NCBI RefSeq assembly: GCF_900099825.1
Contig: NZ_LT629693.1
Location: 3,979,001-4,043,000, forward strand
Source: Bradyrhizobium ottawaense
Lineage (GTDB): Bacteria > Pseudomonadota > Alphaproteobacteria > Rhizobiales > Xanthobacteraceae
Length of the DNA: 64,000 nucleotides
Direction of reading: 5' to 3'
Positions within the stretch are counted from its first letter, which is position 1, and each line of letters begins with the position of its first letter. Below, piece after piece: positions 8,122-19,282 of this stretch. The notes beneath the pieces were generated by a model. The model saw only the letters and a program-made list of their open reading frames with translations, was not told the origin of the DNA and did not search any database. The position numbers and the translations under genes were made by a program.

Positions 8122-8673
8122 TCAGTTCACCCGTTCCCGGTCCGCATACGGATCTCGATCCTGGTAAGGATCGGGAATGCCGAGTTGCGCGAGGATTTCG
8201 CGTTCGAGACCTTCCATCGCTTCGGCGTCGTCGTCGTTCTCGTGATCGTATCCGATCAGATGCAGGAAACCGTGGACGGCCAAATGGCTGAGGTGATGGT
8301 CGAACGGCTTCTGTTCGTCGTCGGCCTCCTTGCGCGTGGTCTGATACGCGATGGCGATATCGCCGAGCATGCGCGGCGCGTCGGACGGCGCACCGGCAGG
8401 GGCCTGCAGCGCCGGAAACGACAGCACGTTGGTCGCCTTGTCGATGCCGCGCCAGTTGCTGTTGAGGGTGCGAATCCCGGAATCGTCGGTCAGCATGACC
8501 GCAAGTTCGGCCTCGCCGACATCGGCGAATTCGGCCGCGGCCTCGATGGCGCGATGGATCACCGCCTCGGCGCCTGGCTCGGTCTGCCAGCAATCGGCGA
8601 CGACGAGAACTTCAGTGAGCGGAAGGGCGGAAGACACGAGCGTTCCAGATAATTGCGTAATTGGGTTTTGCAT
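8122..8673 (-). CDS. ybeY: rRNA maturation endoribonuclease YbeY
   Basis: A zinc-dependent endoribonuclease for 16S rRNA 3'-end maturation and ribosome quality control. The 183 residues include the diagnostic metal motif HLAVHGFLHLIGYDH (H-x3-H-x5-H arrangement) and LNSNWRGIDKATNVLSFP upstream of it. The ATG at 8673 (MQNPITQ) is chosen; the longer open frame to 8805 adds a Trp/Arg/Pro-rich stretch without family character and overlaps the phoH 3' end. It stops one base before the corC start and follows phoH, the order seen in many proteobacteria. Confidence 0.94.
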   Translation of the reverse strand: MQNPITQLSGTLVSSALPLTEVLVVADCWQTEPGAEAVIHRAIEAAAEFADVGEAELAVMLTDDSGIRTLNSNWRGIDKATNVLSFPALQAPAGAPSDAPRMLGDIAIAYQTTRKEADDEQKPFDHHLSHLAVHGFLHLIGYDHENDDDAEAMEGLEREILAQLGIPDPYQDRDPYADRERVN

Positions 8674-8734
8674 TCCAGCGTTCAGGGTGCGGCCCGGATC
8701 TGCCCAAGCAGGTCCGGGGGCGAAAATGGTTCGA

Positions 8735-9790
8735 TCAAGATCGGCCGGTTGCCGGCTTTTGCGGCAATCCCTCATAGGCGGCGACGATTCGCGCCACCAG
8801 TTCATGGCGGATGACGTCTTCGGCCGTGAATTTCACCTGCGAGATGCCCTCGACACCGTCGAGCAATCTCGCGGCCTCGGCCAATCCCGAGGTCTGGCCC
8901 GGCGGCAGGTCGACCTGCGACGGGTCGCCGGTGATGATCATGCGGCTGTTCTCGCCGAGCCGGGTCAAAAACATCTTCATCTGCATCGACGTGGTGTTCT
9001 GCGCCTCGTCGAGAATGATGACGGCATTGGTCAGCGTGCGGCCGCGCATGAACGCCAGCGGCGCGATCTCGATCTCGTTCGACTGCAGCGCCCGCTCCAC
9101 GATCCGCGAGTCCATCAGGTCGTACAGCGCGTCGTAGATCGGCCGCAGGTACGGATCGACTTTTTCTCTGAGGTCGCCGGGCAGGAAGCCGAGCCGCTCG
9201 CCGGCCTCGACCGCGGGACGCGACAGGATGATCTTGTCGACTTCCTTGCGTTCGAACAATTGCGCGGCATGCGCCACCGCGAGCCAGGTCTTGCCGGTGC
9301 CGGCCGGGCCGACGCCGAATACCAGTTCGCTGCGCTTCAGCGCGCGGATGTAGGAATCCTGCGCGGCGGTGCGCGCGCGCACCGGGCGCTTGCGCAGGTT
9401 GATGGTCTCGAACTGGGTCTTGGCGGTCTTGGCGTCGAATTCGAACAGCGAGCCCTGCGCGATCACGGCGCGGATGGCGCCTTCGACGTCGCCCTGCGCC
9501 AGATCCTGGCCCTTTGTGGCCTGTCCGTAGAGCGTCTCCAGCACGCGCCGCGCGGCGTCGCAGCCGTCGCGCGATCCGGCGATGGTGATGTGGTTGCCGC
9601 GGGAATCGACGACGACGCCGAGCCGCCGTTCGACCAACGCGAGATTCTGTCCGTAGGGACCGACCAGCGCGGAAGCGGCGCGATTGTCGTCGAAGTCGAT
9701 GACGACCTGGGTTTCGGGCGGAATTTGCATGTCGCGTTCAAACTTGCGGCTGGGAGCGAGTGAAGGTGAATCCGATGCGCTTTTGGGCAA
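8735..9790 (-). CDS. phoH: PhoH-like ATPase (YbeZ type)
   Basis: A cytosolic P-loop ATPase that partners YbeY in RNA metabolism. The roughly 350 residues show an N-terminal KH-like region, the Walker A motif [12 protein letters not shown], Walker B in [13 protein letters not shown] and the MKMFLTRLG sensor segment, all typical of the short PhoH/YbeZ type. The frame opens with TTG at 9790, four bases after the miaB stop; the first ATG in frame is at 9730 (MQIPPETQ). The extra 20 residues before it look disordered, so either start is possible. Confidence 0.92.
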   Translation of the reverse strand: MPKSASDSPSLAPSRKFERDMQIPPETQVVIDFDDNRAASALVGPYGQNLALVERRLGVVVDSRGNHITIAGSRDGCDAARRVLETLYGQATKGQDLAQGDVEGAIRAVIAQGSLFEFDAKTAKTQFETINLRKRPVRARTAAQDSYIRALKRSELVFGVGPAGTGKTWLAVAHAAQLFERKEVDKIILSRPAVEAGERLGFLPGDLREKVDPYLRPIYDALYDLMDSRIVERALQSNEIEIAPLAFMRGRTLTNAVIILDEAQNTTSMQMKMFLTRLGENSRMIITGDPSQVDLPPGQTSGLAEAARLLDGVEGISQVKFTAEDVIRHELVARIVAAYEGLPQKPATGRS

Positions 9791-9794
9791 GGGT

Positions 9795-11231
<1,437 letters not shown>

Positions 11232-11298
11232 GGAACCTGGATATAGGGCTGGAGCGGCGCCAATGCGGCGCGGACGTCTATTGAGGGTCAAATATAGG

Positions 11299-12030
11299 CT
11301 AAACCGCTGAAAATCCAGCGATCAGGTCCGGCTTTTGGCCGATTTGAGCGATCAAGTCAGGTAATTGCCGCATATCGTCAAAGGTCACAGCGGCGCCGGC
11401 GGTGCGCAACGTGTCGGCGGTGTTCGGTCGGCAATGGCTGCCGCCGTGATAGCCGAACACGGTCATTCCGGCGGCCCGCGCGCCCGTCACGCCGGCCACG
11501 CTGTCTTCGATCACGAGGCATCGCGCGGGCGACGCCTGCATCTGCTCGGCGGCGAACAGAAACAGATCCGGCGCAGGCTTGCCGTTCTTGACCTGCACGG
11601 CGGAGAAAATATGCGGCGCGAATCGTTGGTACAGTCCGACGTGGTTGAGGCTGGTGCTGATCTTCTCGGGCGGGCCGCTCGAAGCGACGCATACGGGCAT
11701 CCTGATCGCGGCCAGCGCCGTGTCGATGTGAGGCGTGGCTTCCAGCGAGGCCGCAAACAGTCGGAAAATCTCGGCGTACACCTGGGTATGAAAGTCATCC
11801 GGCAGGCGGCGACCCAGTTCCGCTTCAATTTCGAGCGTGGCCTTTCGCATCGAATGACCGAGGAAGCGGTCGAACACCTGATCTGCGGTGATCGGATAGC
11901 CGTGACGCGTCAGTGTTTCCGCATGCGCGCGGCATGAAATCACTTCGCTGTCGACCAGCACGCCGTCGCAATCGAAAATGACGAGATCGATGTTGGCGTT
12001 CAAGATTTTATTTTGACGCGTTTTCTTCAC
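11299..12030 (-). CDS. HAD-superfamily phosphatase (beta-phosphoglucomutase-like)
   Basis: A 243-residue HAD subfamily IA hydrolase. Motif I is [13 protein letters not shown], motif II lies in [12 protein letters not shown], the motif III Lys in [17 protein letters not shown] and motif IV in [14 protein letters not shown]. The substrate is probably a small phosphosugar or similar phosphoester; nothing in the context fixes it. The frame begins with GTG at 12030, which lies inside a short sequence (12008-12058) resembling a repeat common in Bradyrhizobium genomes; a TTG at 12003 is the alternative start outside it. Confidence 0.88.
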   Translation of the reverse strand: MKKTRQNKILNANIDLVIFDCDGVLVDSEVISCRAHAETLTRHGYPITADQVFDRFLGHSMRKATLEIEAELGRRLPDDFHTQVYAEIFRLFAASLEATPHIDTALAAIRMPVCVASSGPPEKISTSLNHVGLYQRFAPHIFSAVQVKNGKPAPDLFLFAAEQMQASPARCLVIEDSVAGVTGARAAGMTVFGYHGGSHCRPNTADTLRTAGAAVTFDDMRQLPDLIAQIGQKPDLIAGFSAV

Positions 12031-12058
12031 GCGAACCGGTTCCCACTTCGCTTGAAAA
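12008..12058 (-). repeat. Probable dispersed repeat overlapping the HAD gene start
   Basis: Read on the minus strand, this stretch runs from TTTTCAAGCGAAGTGGGAAC through CCGGTTCGCGTGAAGAAAAC to GCGTCAAAA. I recognise this as very like an intergenic repeat seen many times in Bradyrhizobium genomes; that is recollection and no second copy is in this window. It covers the putative GTG start codon of the HAD phosphatase gene and its GGGAA ribosome-binding-like sequence. Confidence 0.5.
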
Positions 12059-12076
12059 CGCTATGGAGCCACACGC

Positions 12077-12526
12077 TCAGCTTTTGTCGTCGTCGAGCGG
12101 GACGCAGTACAATTCGAGCCGGTGATCGACCAGCCTGTAGCCGAGCTTGCGGGCGATCTCGGCCTGCAGTTTCTCGATTTCCTCGGAGGTGAATTCGATC
12201 ACCTTGCCGTCGCGCAGATTGATCAGGTGATCGTGATGGCTTTCGGGCATCTGCTCGTAACGCGCGCGGCCCTCGCGGAAATCGTGCCGCTCGATGATCC
12301 CGGCATCTTCGAACAGCTTGACGGTGCGGTACACCGTCGAGATCGAGATCTTGTCGTCGACCGCGACGCAGCGCCGGTAGAGTTCCTCGACGTCGGGATG
12401 GTCGACGGAATCCGCCAGCACGCGTGCGATGACCCGGCGCTGCTCGGTCATGCGCATGCCGGTGGCGGCGCAACGCGCCTCGATACCGGTATTCTTGTGC
12501 GCTGGCGGGGATTTCAGTACAGGCAT
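12077..12526 (-). CDS. fur: Fur-family transcriptional regulator (Fur/Mur type)
   Basis: A 149-residue metal-responsive repressor. The winged-helix N-domain is clear (MRMTEQRRVIARVL, HPDVEELYRRC, ISISTVYRTVKLFEDAGII), followed by the metal/dimer domain with HHDHLINLRDGKVIEF. The C-terminal CxxC pairs of enterobacterial Fur are absent, and the HHH heme motif of Irr is also absent, which matches rhizobial Fur/Mur proteins that respond to manganese or iron. It lies between rimI and the HAD gene. feoAB elsewhere in the window is a plausible iron-regulated target, but no link is shown. Confidence 0.92.
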   Translation of the reverse strand: MPVLKSPPAHKNTGIEARCAATGMRMTEQRRVIARVLADSVDHPDVEELYRRCVAVDDKISISTVYRTVKLFEDAGIIERHDFREGRARYEQMPESHHDHLINLRDGKVIEFTSEEIEKLQAEIARKLGYRLVDHRLELYCVPLDDDKS

Positions 12527-12577
12527 GATCTTAAGGCCTTGGAGAACAGGTCGCGGCGTTGTGCCACCGCGGGGATA

Positions 12578-13084
12578 TTACGACAAGTCGCGCCGCATCA
12601 GAAGTGCATTCAATTGCTCCCCGCCGGGCTGCTGATAATAGCGTTCCCGGCGTCCAACGACGCCGAATCCGGCCCATTCGTACAGCCGTCGCGCCGGCCG
12701 GTTATTTTCCTCGACCTCGAGAAATATCGTGCGCACGCCGCGGCCGGCGAGATGGCCGAGATGAGTCATCAGAAGATTGCGCGACAGGCCGCGGCCGCGC
12801 TGGTTCGCATCGATGGCGATGGACAATATTTCGGCCTCGTCGGCGGCGATGCGCGATACCGCAAAGCCGATGATCTTGCCTCCCTGCCGCAGCCGGTCGA
12901 CCAGCGTGTTGCGCTCGGTCAGCATGGTCTCGAATTCGCCTTCGCCCCAGCCGCGGTGAAACGAGGCGCCATGCAATTGCGCCAGCCGCGCCGCGTCACG
13001 CGCGCCGGCCGGCTCGACCAGGGCGATACCGCCGCCCCGCCATCCGGAAAACCTGGAACGCCAGGATTGCAGCAGGCCGGCCAT
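12578..13084 (-). CDS. rimI: Ribosomal protein S18-alanine N-acetyltransferase-like GNAT protein
   Basis: A 168-residue GNAT acetyltransferase with the CoA-binding core EAEILSIAIDANQRGRGLSRNLL and the RimI-like segment IFLEVEENNRPARRLYEWAGF. RimI acetylates the N-terminus of S18. The ATG at 13084 (MAGLLQSW) overlaps the tsaB stop as ATGA; the longer frame to 13201 only reads antisense through tsaB. The tsaB-rimI pairing is conserved across bacteria and supports the name. Confidence 0.92.
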   Translation of the reverse strand: MAGLLQSWRSRFSGWRGGGIALVEPAGARDAARLAQLHGASFHRGWGEGEFETMLTERNTLVDRLRQGGKIIGFAVSRIAADEAEILSIAIDANQRGRGLSRNLLMTHLGHLAGRGVRTIFLEVEENNRPARRLYEWAGFGVVGRRERYYQQPGGEQLNALLMRRDLS

Positions 13085-13779
13085 CAGGGTGCCGTCGGCG
13101 CCGGGGCAAGCAGCGGGTCCTTTGGCGGCTTGGCGTCGGGCGCGCGCAGATAATAGGGACGGGCCGGCGAGTTCTCCGGACTGACGGCGGCGCCGAGCCA
13201 TGCCACCCAGCCGATGTCGGGCGCCGGCAGCGCATCGACCTTGAACGGCGGCGGCGCATCCTTCGGCCAGCGGTCGGCGAGAATTTTCGCGGCATTGCCG
13301 ACCAGATGCGGTGCGCCGAAGCGCGATGCGTCGAGCGCCTCCGATATCGGCGCCACTCTCGGCTTGATCAGCGAACCGCCGTCGCCGCTCACCACCTGGA
13401 AATACACATGGTCGTGCCGTGCATCGATCGCGGAGATGATCGGATGCTCGCCGTTCTCGCTGACGACGGGAGCGGCGTAGGCCGTGAGCGTCGTCAATCC
13501 GACCACCGGCTTGCTGGCCGCCAGTGCAATGCCGCGCGCAGCCGAGAGACCGACGCGCAATCCGGTAAAGCTGCCGGGACCGGTGGTCGCCGCGATGCGA
13601 TCCAGCGCATCGAATGCAACCCCGGAGGCTTTCATCACGCGCGCAATCAGCGGCATCAGGGCTTCGGCATGGCCGCGCTTCATCGGCTGCGACTCGTGCG
13701 CGAGAAGCTTGTTGGCGTGGGTGTCGAGCACGGCTGCGGCGCAGGCATCAAGCGCGGTATCGATGGCGAGGATCAGCAT
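13084..13779 (-). CDS. tsaB: tRNA threonylcarbamoyladenosine biosynthesis protein TsaB
   Basis: The non-catalytic partner of TsaD in making t6A37 of ANN-decoding tRNAs. The 231-residue ASKHA-fold protein begins MLILAIDTALDACAAAVLD, with the TsaB signature IAATTGPGSFTGLRVGLSAARG and GLTTLTAYAAP. It is the promoter-proximal gene of the minus-strand run tsaB-rimI-fur, and its upstream region holds a MITE-like repeat shared with the 3' side of the next gene. Confidence 0.95.
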   Translation of the reverse strand: MLILAIDTALDACAAAVLDTHANKLLAHESQPMKRGHAEALMPLIARVMKASGVAFDALDRIAATTGPGSFTGLRVGLSAARGIALAASKPVVGLTTLTAYAAPVVSENGEHPIISAIDARHDHVYFQVVSGDGGSLIKPRVAPISEALDASRFGAPHLVGNAAKILADRWPKDAPPPFKVDALPAPDIGWVAWLGAAVSPENSPARPYYLRAPDAKPPKDPLLAPAPTAP

Positions 13780-14153
13780 CGCGCCAACCTAGAGGTTTTT
13801 TGGTTCCGTTTGAATGCGGCGCCGGGGATGAATTTCAATCGGTGTGTATGGCTGGAGAAATCCGGCGTGGTCGGATTTTTTGAGTCCTATAAGGTATTGA
13901 AATTGTTATGAAAAGACGTTGATGGGGCGGCGTAGCCGCTGCCGGCAATATCTTACTTACCCTCCCCTGGAGGGGGAGGGTCGGCTCACATGGAGCGTAG
14001 CGAAATGTGAGACGGGGTGGGGTGATCTCTCAACTCGGGCAGCGTTCGTGTGGAGAGACCGTCACCCCACCCCGCCGCTCCTTTCAGTCGCGTCGACCCA
14101 CGAGCGAGCTTCGCTCGTCTCGGACCCCTCCAGGGGAGGGTGGAGACTGGCCG
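13780..14153. other. Gap between tsaB and the nfu-type gene
   Basis: 374 bases without a gene. The left part (13780-13950) should hold the tsaB promoter. The rest is filled by the nested palindromic element at 13960-14141. No convincing coding frame is seen. Confidence 0.6.
13960..14141. repeat. MITE-like nested palindromic element
   Basis: A 182-base element with perfect 17-base terminal inverted repeats (ACCCTCCCCTGGAGGGG at 13960-13976 and its inverse at 14125-14141). Inside is a second, longer inverted pair: a GGGGTGGGGTGA-containing arm near 14013-14030 and its complement near 14054-14074. Each end is itself nearly palindromic. It lies 12 bases from the stop codon of the nfu-type gene, so it may double as its terminator or transcript end. 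Elements of this composition are common between genes in Bradyrhizobium (recollection). Confidence 0.8.
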
Positions 14154-14723
14154 TCACACCGGCCGGACTTCAATCACATCAGGCACGAAATGCTTCAAGA
14201 GGTTCTGGATGCCGTGCTGCAGGGTGGCCGTCGAGGACGGGCAGCCGGCGCAGGAACCCTTCATGTTGAGATAGACGATCCCGTCCTTGAAGCCGCGGAA
14301 GGTGATGTCGCCGCCGTCATTGGCGACCGCCGGACGAACCCGCGTCTCGATCAGGTCCTTGATGGTCTCGACCGTCTCGGCGTCGGACTCGTCGAAGAAC
14401 TCGTCTCCCTCGTCGAGCGCCTCGTCGTTGCCGGCGGTGCCGTCCGCCAGCAGCGGCGCACCGGACATATAGTGCTCCATGATGGCGCCGAGGATCGCGG
14501 GCTTCAGGTGCTGCCAGTCGCTGTCGTCCTTGGTCACCGTGACGAAATCGGATCCGTAAAACACGCTGGTGACGCCGTTGACGGCGAACAGCCGTTCGGC
14601 GAGCGGCGAGCGGGAGGCGGCTTCACGGTTGGCGAATTCCATCGTGCCGGTGTCGAGCACGGCGCGGCCCGGAATGAATTTCAGGGTGGCGGGATTGGGC
14701 GTGGCTTCGGTCTGGATGAACAT
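14154..14723 (-). CDS. NifU family Fe-S scaffold (Nfu type)
   Basis: A 189-residue Fe-S cluster carrier with an N-terminal Nfu domain (MFIQTEATPNPATLKFIPGR) and a C-terminal NifU domain bearing the cluster-binding CxxC in KGSCAGCPSSTATL. Nfu proteins deliver 4Fe-4S clusters to client enzymes. The ATG at 14723 is chosen because the family begins MFIQTE; the frame extends nine codons further with Arg-rich sequence. It is followed by the palindromic element at 13960-14141 and has no nif genes nearby, so a housekeeping role is likely. Confidence 0.94.
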   Translation of the reverse strand: MFIQTEATPNPATLKFIPGRAVLDTGTMEFANREAASRSPLAERLFAVNGVTSVFYGSDFVTVTKDDSDWQHLKPAILGAIMEHYMSGAPLLADGTAGNDEALDEGDEFFDESDAETVETIKDLIETRVRPAVANDGGDITFRGFKDGIVYLNMKGSCAGCPSSTATLQHGIQNLLKHFVPDVIEVRPV

Positions 14724-14875
14724 TGGCTTTCTCCGGCGTCGCCGGTTCAAGGCCGGCGCGTGGTTTGCACTTAGCAGATGGCGACGGACAACGCACGGTC
14801 AAGGGGCGCAGGACAGCCGTTCCAGGCCTGCATTTGTCGGGTTTGGAAGGGCAAAACGCCGTAAAACAGCGGATA

Positions 14876-15370
14876 TTACGACAATGCGTCGATATCGGCG
14901 TCGCTCAGGTCGCCGGGCACGATGGTGAGGGGGATCGGAAACGAACCGGCGGCCTCGGCGATCAGGGTGACCAGTGGACCGGGGCCCTCGGCGCCGGGGT
15001 TGGCCGCCAGCACCAGCGTCGTAATGTCGACGTCCTTGTCGATCACGTCGAGGATCTGCTCGGTCGGATCGCCCTCGCGAATAACCCGCTCCGGCGTGAT
15101 CGCGGCAATGCCGTTGGCGCGGCCGGAGGCGCGGTCGAGCGCTTCATTGGCGGCTTCCTCGGCCTCGGCGCGCATGATGTCGGCCACCCCCAGCCATTGC
15201 TGGTTCTGGTCTTCGATCTCGATGATGCGCAGCATCACCACCCCGCCGCCGACCCGGATTGCCCAGCGGCTGGCGTAATAGACCGCGCGGTCCCACTCCG
15301 CGGTGTCGTCAACGATAACAAGACATTTTGGCTTGTGGCCCGCCTCGTAGCTTCGTCGCTGGGTTGTCAT
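14876..15370 (-). CDS. Universal stress protein family
   Basis: A 164-residue UspA-fold protein: CLVIVDDTAEWDRAVYYASRWA at the N-terminus, GVVMLRIIEIEDQ, and a C-terminal half with ITTLVLAANPGAEGPGP. The usual ATP-binding G-2x-G-9x-G(S/T) signature is only partly kept, so nucleotide binding is uncertain. The ATG at 15370 (MTTQRRSYE) is used; the extension to 15628 reads through non-coding sequence and trpS. It lies between trpS and the Nfu gene on the same strand, with a separate role. Confidence 0.88.
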   Translation of the reverse strand: MTTQRRSYEAGHKPKCLVIVDDTAEWDRAVYYASRWAIRVGGGVVMLRIIEIEDQNQQWLGVADIMRAEAEEAANEALDRASGRANGIAAITPERVIREGDPTEQILDVIDKDVDITTLVLAANPGAEGPGPLVTLIAEAAGSFPIPLTIVPGDLSDADIDALS

Positions 15371-15462
15371 GCATGTCCCGGTGCTGCGCCAAACCGGCGC
15401 ATGCTGCCACGGCGAAGCCGCTTTCGACAAGCGGCGTCGCGATCCGACGATGGTCGCAACAC

Positions 15463-16515
15463 TTACTTCTTCCGGATGAACCCGACGATGTCCTTGGCCG
15501 CGTTCATGGTTTCCTGCGCGATCGCCTCTGCGCGCTCCGCGCCGTCGATCAGGATCGAATCGACATGACCGGGATCGGCGACCAGCCGTTTCATCTCGGA
15601 CGCGATCGGCGCGAGTTTTTCGACGCAAAGTTCCACCAGCGCGTTCTTGAAGCTGGAAAACTGTCCGCCGCCGAATTCGCCGAGCACGTCGGCCTTGCTG
15701 CGGCCGGACAGCGCCGCATAGATGCCGACCAGGTTATCGGCCTCGGGGCGGGGCTCCAGTCCCTTTTCTTCCGACGGCAACGGCTCCGGATCGGTCTTCG
15801 CCTTGCGGATCTTCGCCGCGATGGTGTCGGCGTCGTCGGTCAAATTGATCCGCGAATTGTCCGATGCATCCGACTTCGACATCTTCTTGGTGCCGTCGCG
15901 CAGGCTCATCACCCGCGTCGCCGGTCCGGTGATCACGGGCTCCGGCAGCGGAAAGAACACGCCGTCGTTGAAGCCATGGCCGCGGATCGAGTCGCCGAAG
16001 TCATTGTTGAATTTCTGGGCGATGTCGCGCGACAGTTCGAGATGCTGCTTCTGATCCTCGCCGACCGGAACATGGGTGGCGCGGTAGACCAGAATGTCGG
16101 CCGCCATCAGCACCGGATAATCGTAGAGTCCGACCGACGCCGCCTCGCGATCCTTGCCGGCCTTGTCCTTGAACTGCGTCATGCGGTTGAGCCAGCCCAT
16201 CCGCGCCACGCAATTGAAGATCCATGCCAGCTCGGCATGGCCGGAGACCTGGCTCTGGTTGAACACGATGTGCTTTTTCGGATCGATGCCGGAGGCAATG
16301 AACGCCGCGGTCACTTCGCGGGTGTTGCGCGCCAGTTCGGCCGGCCCGCCCCAGACGTCCACGCCTTGCGTGATCGCGTGCATGTCGACCACGCAGTAGA
16401 TGCAATTATGCGTCTGCTGCAGTTTGACGAAATTGACGATCGCGCCGAGGTAATTGCCGAGATGCAGATTGCCCGTCGGCTGGACGCCCGAAAAAACCCG
16501 TTCAACCATGGCCAT
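15463..16515 (-). CDS. trpS: Tryptophan--tRNA ligase
   Basis: Charges tRNA-Trp. The 350-residue class Ic synthetase has the HIGH-type motif in [14 protein letters not shown] near the N-terminus and the KMSKS loop in [16 protein letters not shown] around residues 205-220, with the family length of about 340-350. A second ATG two codons in (16509) is an equally possible start. It follows murJ by about 50 bases on the same strand. Confidence 0.97.
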   Translation of the reverse strand: MAMVERVFSGVQPTGNLHLGNYLGAIVNFVKLQQTHNCIYCVVDMHAITQGVDVWGGPAELARNTREVTAAFIASGIDPKKHIVFNQSQVSGHAELAWIFNCVARMGWLNRMTQFKDKAGKDREAASVGLYDYPVLMAADILVYRATHVPVGEDQKQHLELSRDIAQKFNNDFGDSIRGHGFNDGVFFPLPEPVITGPATRVMSLRDGTKKMSKSDASDNSRINLTDDADTIAAKIRKAKTDPEPLPSEEKGLEPRPEADNLVGIYAALSGRSKADVLGEFGGGQFSSFKNALVELCVEKLAPIASEMKRLVADPGHVDSILIDGAERAEAIAQETMNAAKDIVGFIRKK

Positions 16516-16568
16516 GGCTAGCTTTCCAGAAGGTGTGCCGCTGTGGCGCGTCGTTTGCCACGCGAGGC

Positions 16569-18128
16569 CTATTCGCGCAAGTCGCCGGGCGTGGTGTGCC
16601 GGAGCGCGTTAACCGCTTCGCGCCAGCCCGTAATGCCGAAAAGCCGCAGAAACAGGCCGTAAATCGCAATTCCGCCGGAGATCAGTATCGCAACAACCGC
16701 CGCCTGGGCAAGGCCATGCGCGCCTGCCGCCAGCGGCAGCACGAACCTCGCCGTCAGCCACAACAGCGCGCCCATTGCGAGCGCCGCCGCGACCATGCGC
16801 GGCAGTTTCCGGCGCGCATCCGTGTCGATCGAAAACCCGAAGGTCTCGGCGCCCCGGCGGATCAAGGTCAATGCCGTGCTCCAGGCTCCCAGTGCGATGG
16901 CGGCAGCGATGCCGCCGGTGTCGAAGAAATGACCGAGCACAACGGCCAAAGCGAGCGCGAGCACGACGCCCTTCAGCGTCGCCAGCAACGGCGTCAGCGT
17001 GTCCTCGCGCGCGAAGAACGCCGGCGACAGCGCCTTGACCAGCACATGGGCGGGCAGTGCGAGCGCCAGCCATGTCAGCGTCTGCGCGGTCGCCGTCGCA
17101 TCCGCCGCGGTGAAGGCGCCGTGCTCGAACAGCAGACGCACGACAGGTTCGCTCAGCACCATCAATCCGAGCATCGCCGGCACGGCCAGCCCGACCGCAA
17201 GTTCGAGTCCGCGCGATTCCGCGTAAGCGACCGCGGCGCGGTCGTTGCTGCGCAGCGCGCGCGTCATCTGGGGAATCAGCACCGTGCCCATGGCGACGCC
17301 GACGATGCCGAGCGGCAGCTCGATCAGCCGGTTGGCGAAATAGAGCCAGGACACCGCCGATGGCGAACTCGATGCGATGATTAAGCCTGCGATCATCAAT
17401 AGCTGTGGCGCGCTGGAGGCGACCATGCCGGGGATCGCCTTGGCGAGAAAGCCGCGTATTTCCGCATCGAACGAAATTCGCAGCGGCGTGGCGACAGTTC
17501 CGCCACGACGCAGCACCAGCATCGAGAGCTGCAGCAGTCCGGCGATGCCGACGGTCGCGGCGATAATCTGCGCGGCGTCTGCGGCATCCTGCCGGCGCCA
17601 CAGCAGCACGGCCATCACCAAGATCAGCGCGATGTTGAACAGCAGCGGCGAGAATGCCGTCAACGCGAAGCGGCCCTGCGCGTTCAACAACGACATCAGC
17701 ACCGTCACGGGGCCGGCGAAGGCGAGATAAGGCAGCATCAGGCGGGCATCGTCGACGGCGATCTGCAAGGTCTCGCGGCCGGAAAATCCCGGCGCCAGCA
17801 CCGTGATGACAAATGGCATCAGCACGGCGAGCAGCGCGGTAGCGGCGATCAGGCCGGCCGTGATGGTGCCGAGCACGCGGCCGGCGAAGGCCGCCGCCGC
17901 TACGGCGCCGCCGGTTTCGCGGACGCGCAGCCATGCCGGCACCAGCGCCGCGTTCAGGCCGCCTTCGGTCAACAGCCTTCTGACGACGTTGACCAGTTGA
18001 AATGCGGCGAGAAACGCGTCGGCGACCGGCCCGGCGCCAAGCAGCGCCGCGAGGATGGAATCGCGCGCGAAGCCAAGCAGCCGCGAGGCCAGCGTTCCCG
18101 TCGATACCGTTAAGAAAGAGCGGAGCAT
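16569..18128 (-). CDS. murJ: Lipid II flippase MurJ
   Basis: Flips lipid II across the inner membrane for peptidoglycan synthesis. The 519-residue MOP-superfamily protein has about 14 hydrophobic segments and begins [25 protein letters not shown], the conserved MurJ N-terminus, with [18 protein letters not shown] next, including the family's Arg residues in the central cavity region. It is divergent from the adenosine-kinase-like gene with an 87-base shared promoter region. Confidence 0.95.
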   Translation of the reverse strand: MLRSFLTVSTGTLASRLLGFARDSILAALLGAGPVADAFLAAFQLVNVVRRLLTEGGLNAALVPAWLRVRETGGAVAAAAFAGRVLGTITAGLIAATALLAVLMPFVITVLAPGFSGRETLQIAVDDARLMLPYLAFAGPVTVLMSLLNAQGRFALTAFSPLLFNIALILVMAVLLWRRQDAADAAQIIAATVGIAGLLQLSMLVLRRGGTVATPLRISFDAEIRGFLAKAIPGMVASSAPQLLMIAGLIIASSSPSAVSWLYFANRLIELPLGIVGVAMGTVLIPQMTRALRSNDRAAVAYAESRGLELAVGLAVPAMLGLMVLSEPVVRLLFEHGAFTAADATATAQTLTWLALALPAHVLVKALSPAFFAREDTLTPLLATLKGVVLALALAVVLGHFFDTGGIAAAIALGAWSTALTLIRRGAETFGFSIDTDARRKLPRMVAAALAMGALLWLTARFVLPLAAGAHGLAQAAVVAILISGGIAIYGLFLRLFGITGWREAVNALRHTTPGDLRE

Positions 18129-18215
18129 TCAGGCTCTATAGCAGCCTGTTTGCTTGCTGGCGCGGGGCCGATCTGGTAGGCCGCAGCCTTTCCCACATTG
18201 CCGTAAACAGGACGG

Positions 18216-19220
18216 ATGATGACTGACGCAAAATACGACGTTCTCGGGATCGGCAATGCGATTTTCGACGTGCTGGTGCAGACCGACGAGGGCTTTCTGG
18301 CCCGCCACGGCATGACCAAGGGCGGCATGGCGCTGATCGACGAGGCGCGCGCCGCCGCCATCTATAAAGACATGGGACCGGCGACCGAGATGTCCGGCGG
18401 ATCGGCCGCCAACACCATCGTCGGCGTCGCCAGCCTTGGCGCCCGCACCGCCTATGTCGGCAAGGTCAAGGCCGACCAGATCGGCGGTCTCTATACCCAC
18501 GACATCCGCGCCGCCGGCGTCGCGTTCGAGACCAAGGCCGCTTCCGGCGGACCGGCCACCGGCTGCTCCTACATCCTGGTGACGCCGGACGGCGAGCGCA
18601 CCATGAACACCTATCTCGGCGCGGCGCAGGAGCTGACGCCATCCGATATCGACGAAGCGCAGATCGCGGCGTCGCGCATCGTCTATCTCGAGGGCTATCT
18701 CTGGGATCCCAAGAGCGCCAAGGAGGCCTTCGTCAAGGCGGCGGGAATAGCGCATGGCGCCGGCCGGCAGGTGGCGCTGACCTTGTCGGATTCGTTCTGC
18801 GTTGATCGTTATCGTGATGAGTTTCTCGACCTGATGCGCAAGGGTACCGTCGACCTCGTATTCGCCAACGAGGCCGAACTGCATTCGCTGTACCAGACCT
18901 CGGATTTCGATACCGCGCTGAAGCAGTTGCGCGCCGACACCAAACTCGGTGTCGTCACCCGCAGCGAAAAGGGCTGCGTGGTGGCCTCGAAGGACGGCGT
19001 CGTCGCGGTGCCGGCATCGCCGATTCAGAAGCTGGTCGACACCACGGGCGCCGGCGATTTGTTTGCGGCCGGATTCCTGTTCGGCCTGGTCCGCAATGCC
19101 GGCGATGAAAATGCCGGGCGGCTTGGTGCGCTGGCGGCCGCCGAAGTGATCCAGCACATCGGCGCGCGGCCGCAGGCCTCGCTGAAGGAACTGGCAAAGC
19201 AGGCCGGGCTGCCGGTGTAG
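18216..19220 (+). CDS. PfkB-family carbohydrate/adenosine kinase
   Basis: A 334-residue ribokinase-fold kinase. The N-terminal signature MSGGSAANTIVGVASLG and the C-terminal signature DTTGAGDLFAAGFLFGL with its catalytic Asp are intact. Close relatives in alphaproteobacteria are annotated as adenosine kinase, which phosphorylates adenosine to AMP in purine salvage; the substrate is inferred. The start is the first of two adjacent ATGs, preceded by AGGACGG. It stands alone, divergent from murJ. Confidence 0.9.
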   Translation: MMTDAKYDVLGIGNAIFDVLVQTDEGFLARHGMTKGGMALIDEARAAAIYKDMGPATEMSGGSAANTIVGVASLGARTAYVGKVKADQIGGLYTHDIRAAGVAFETKAASGGPATGCSYILVTPDGERTMNTYLGAAQELTPSDIDEAQIAASRIVYLEGYLWDPKSAKEAFVKAAGIAHGAGRQVALTLSDSFCVDRYRDEFLDLMRKGTVDLVFANEAELHSLYQTSDFDTALKQLRADTKLGVVTRSEKGCVVASKDGVVAVPASPIQKLVDTTGAGDLFAAGFLFGLVRNAGDENAGRLGALAAAEVIQHIGARPQASLKELAKQAGLPV

Positions 19221-19282
19221 GGAATGCTTCTTCCTTCTCTCCGCGGGGTTGGAGAAAAAGGAACGCCAGGAACCGCCAACCT

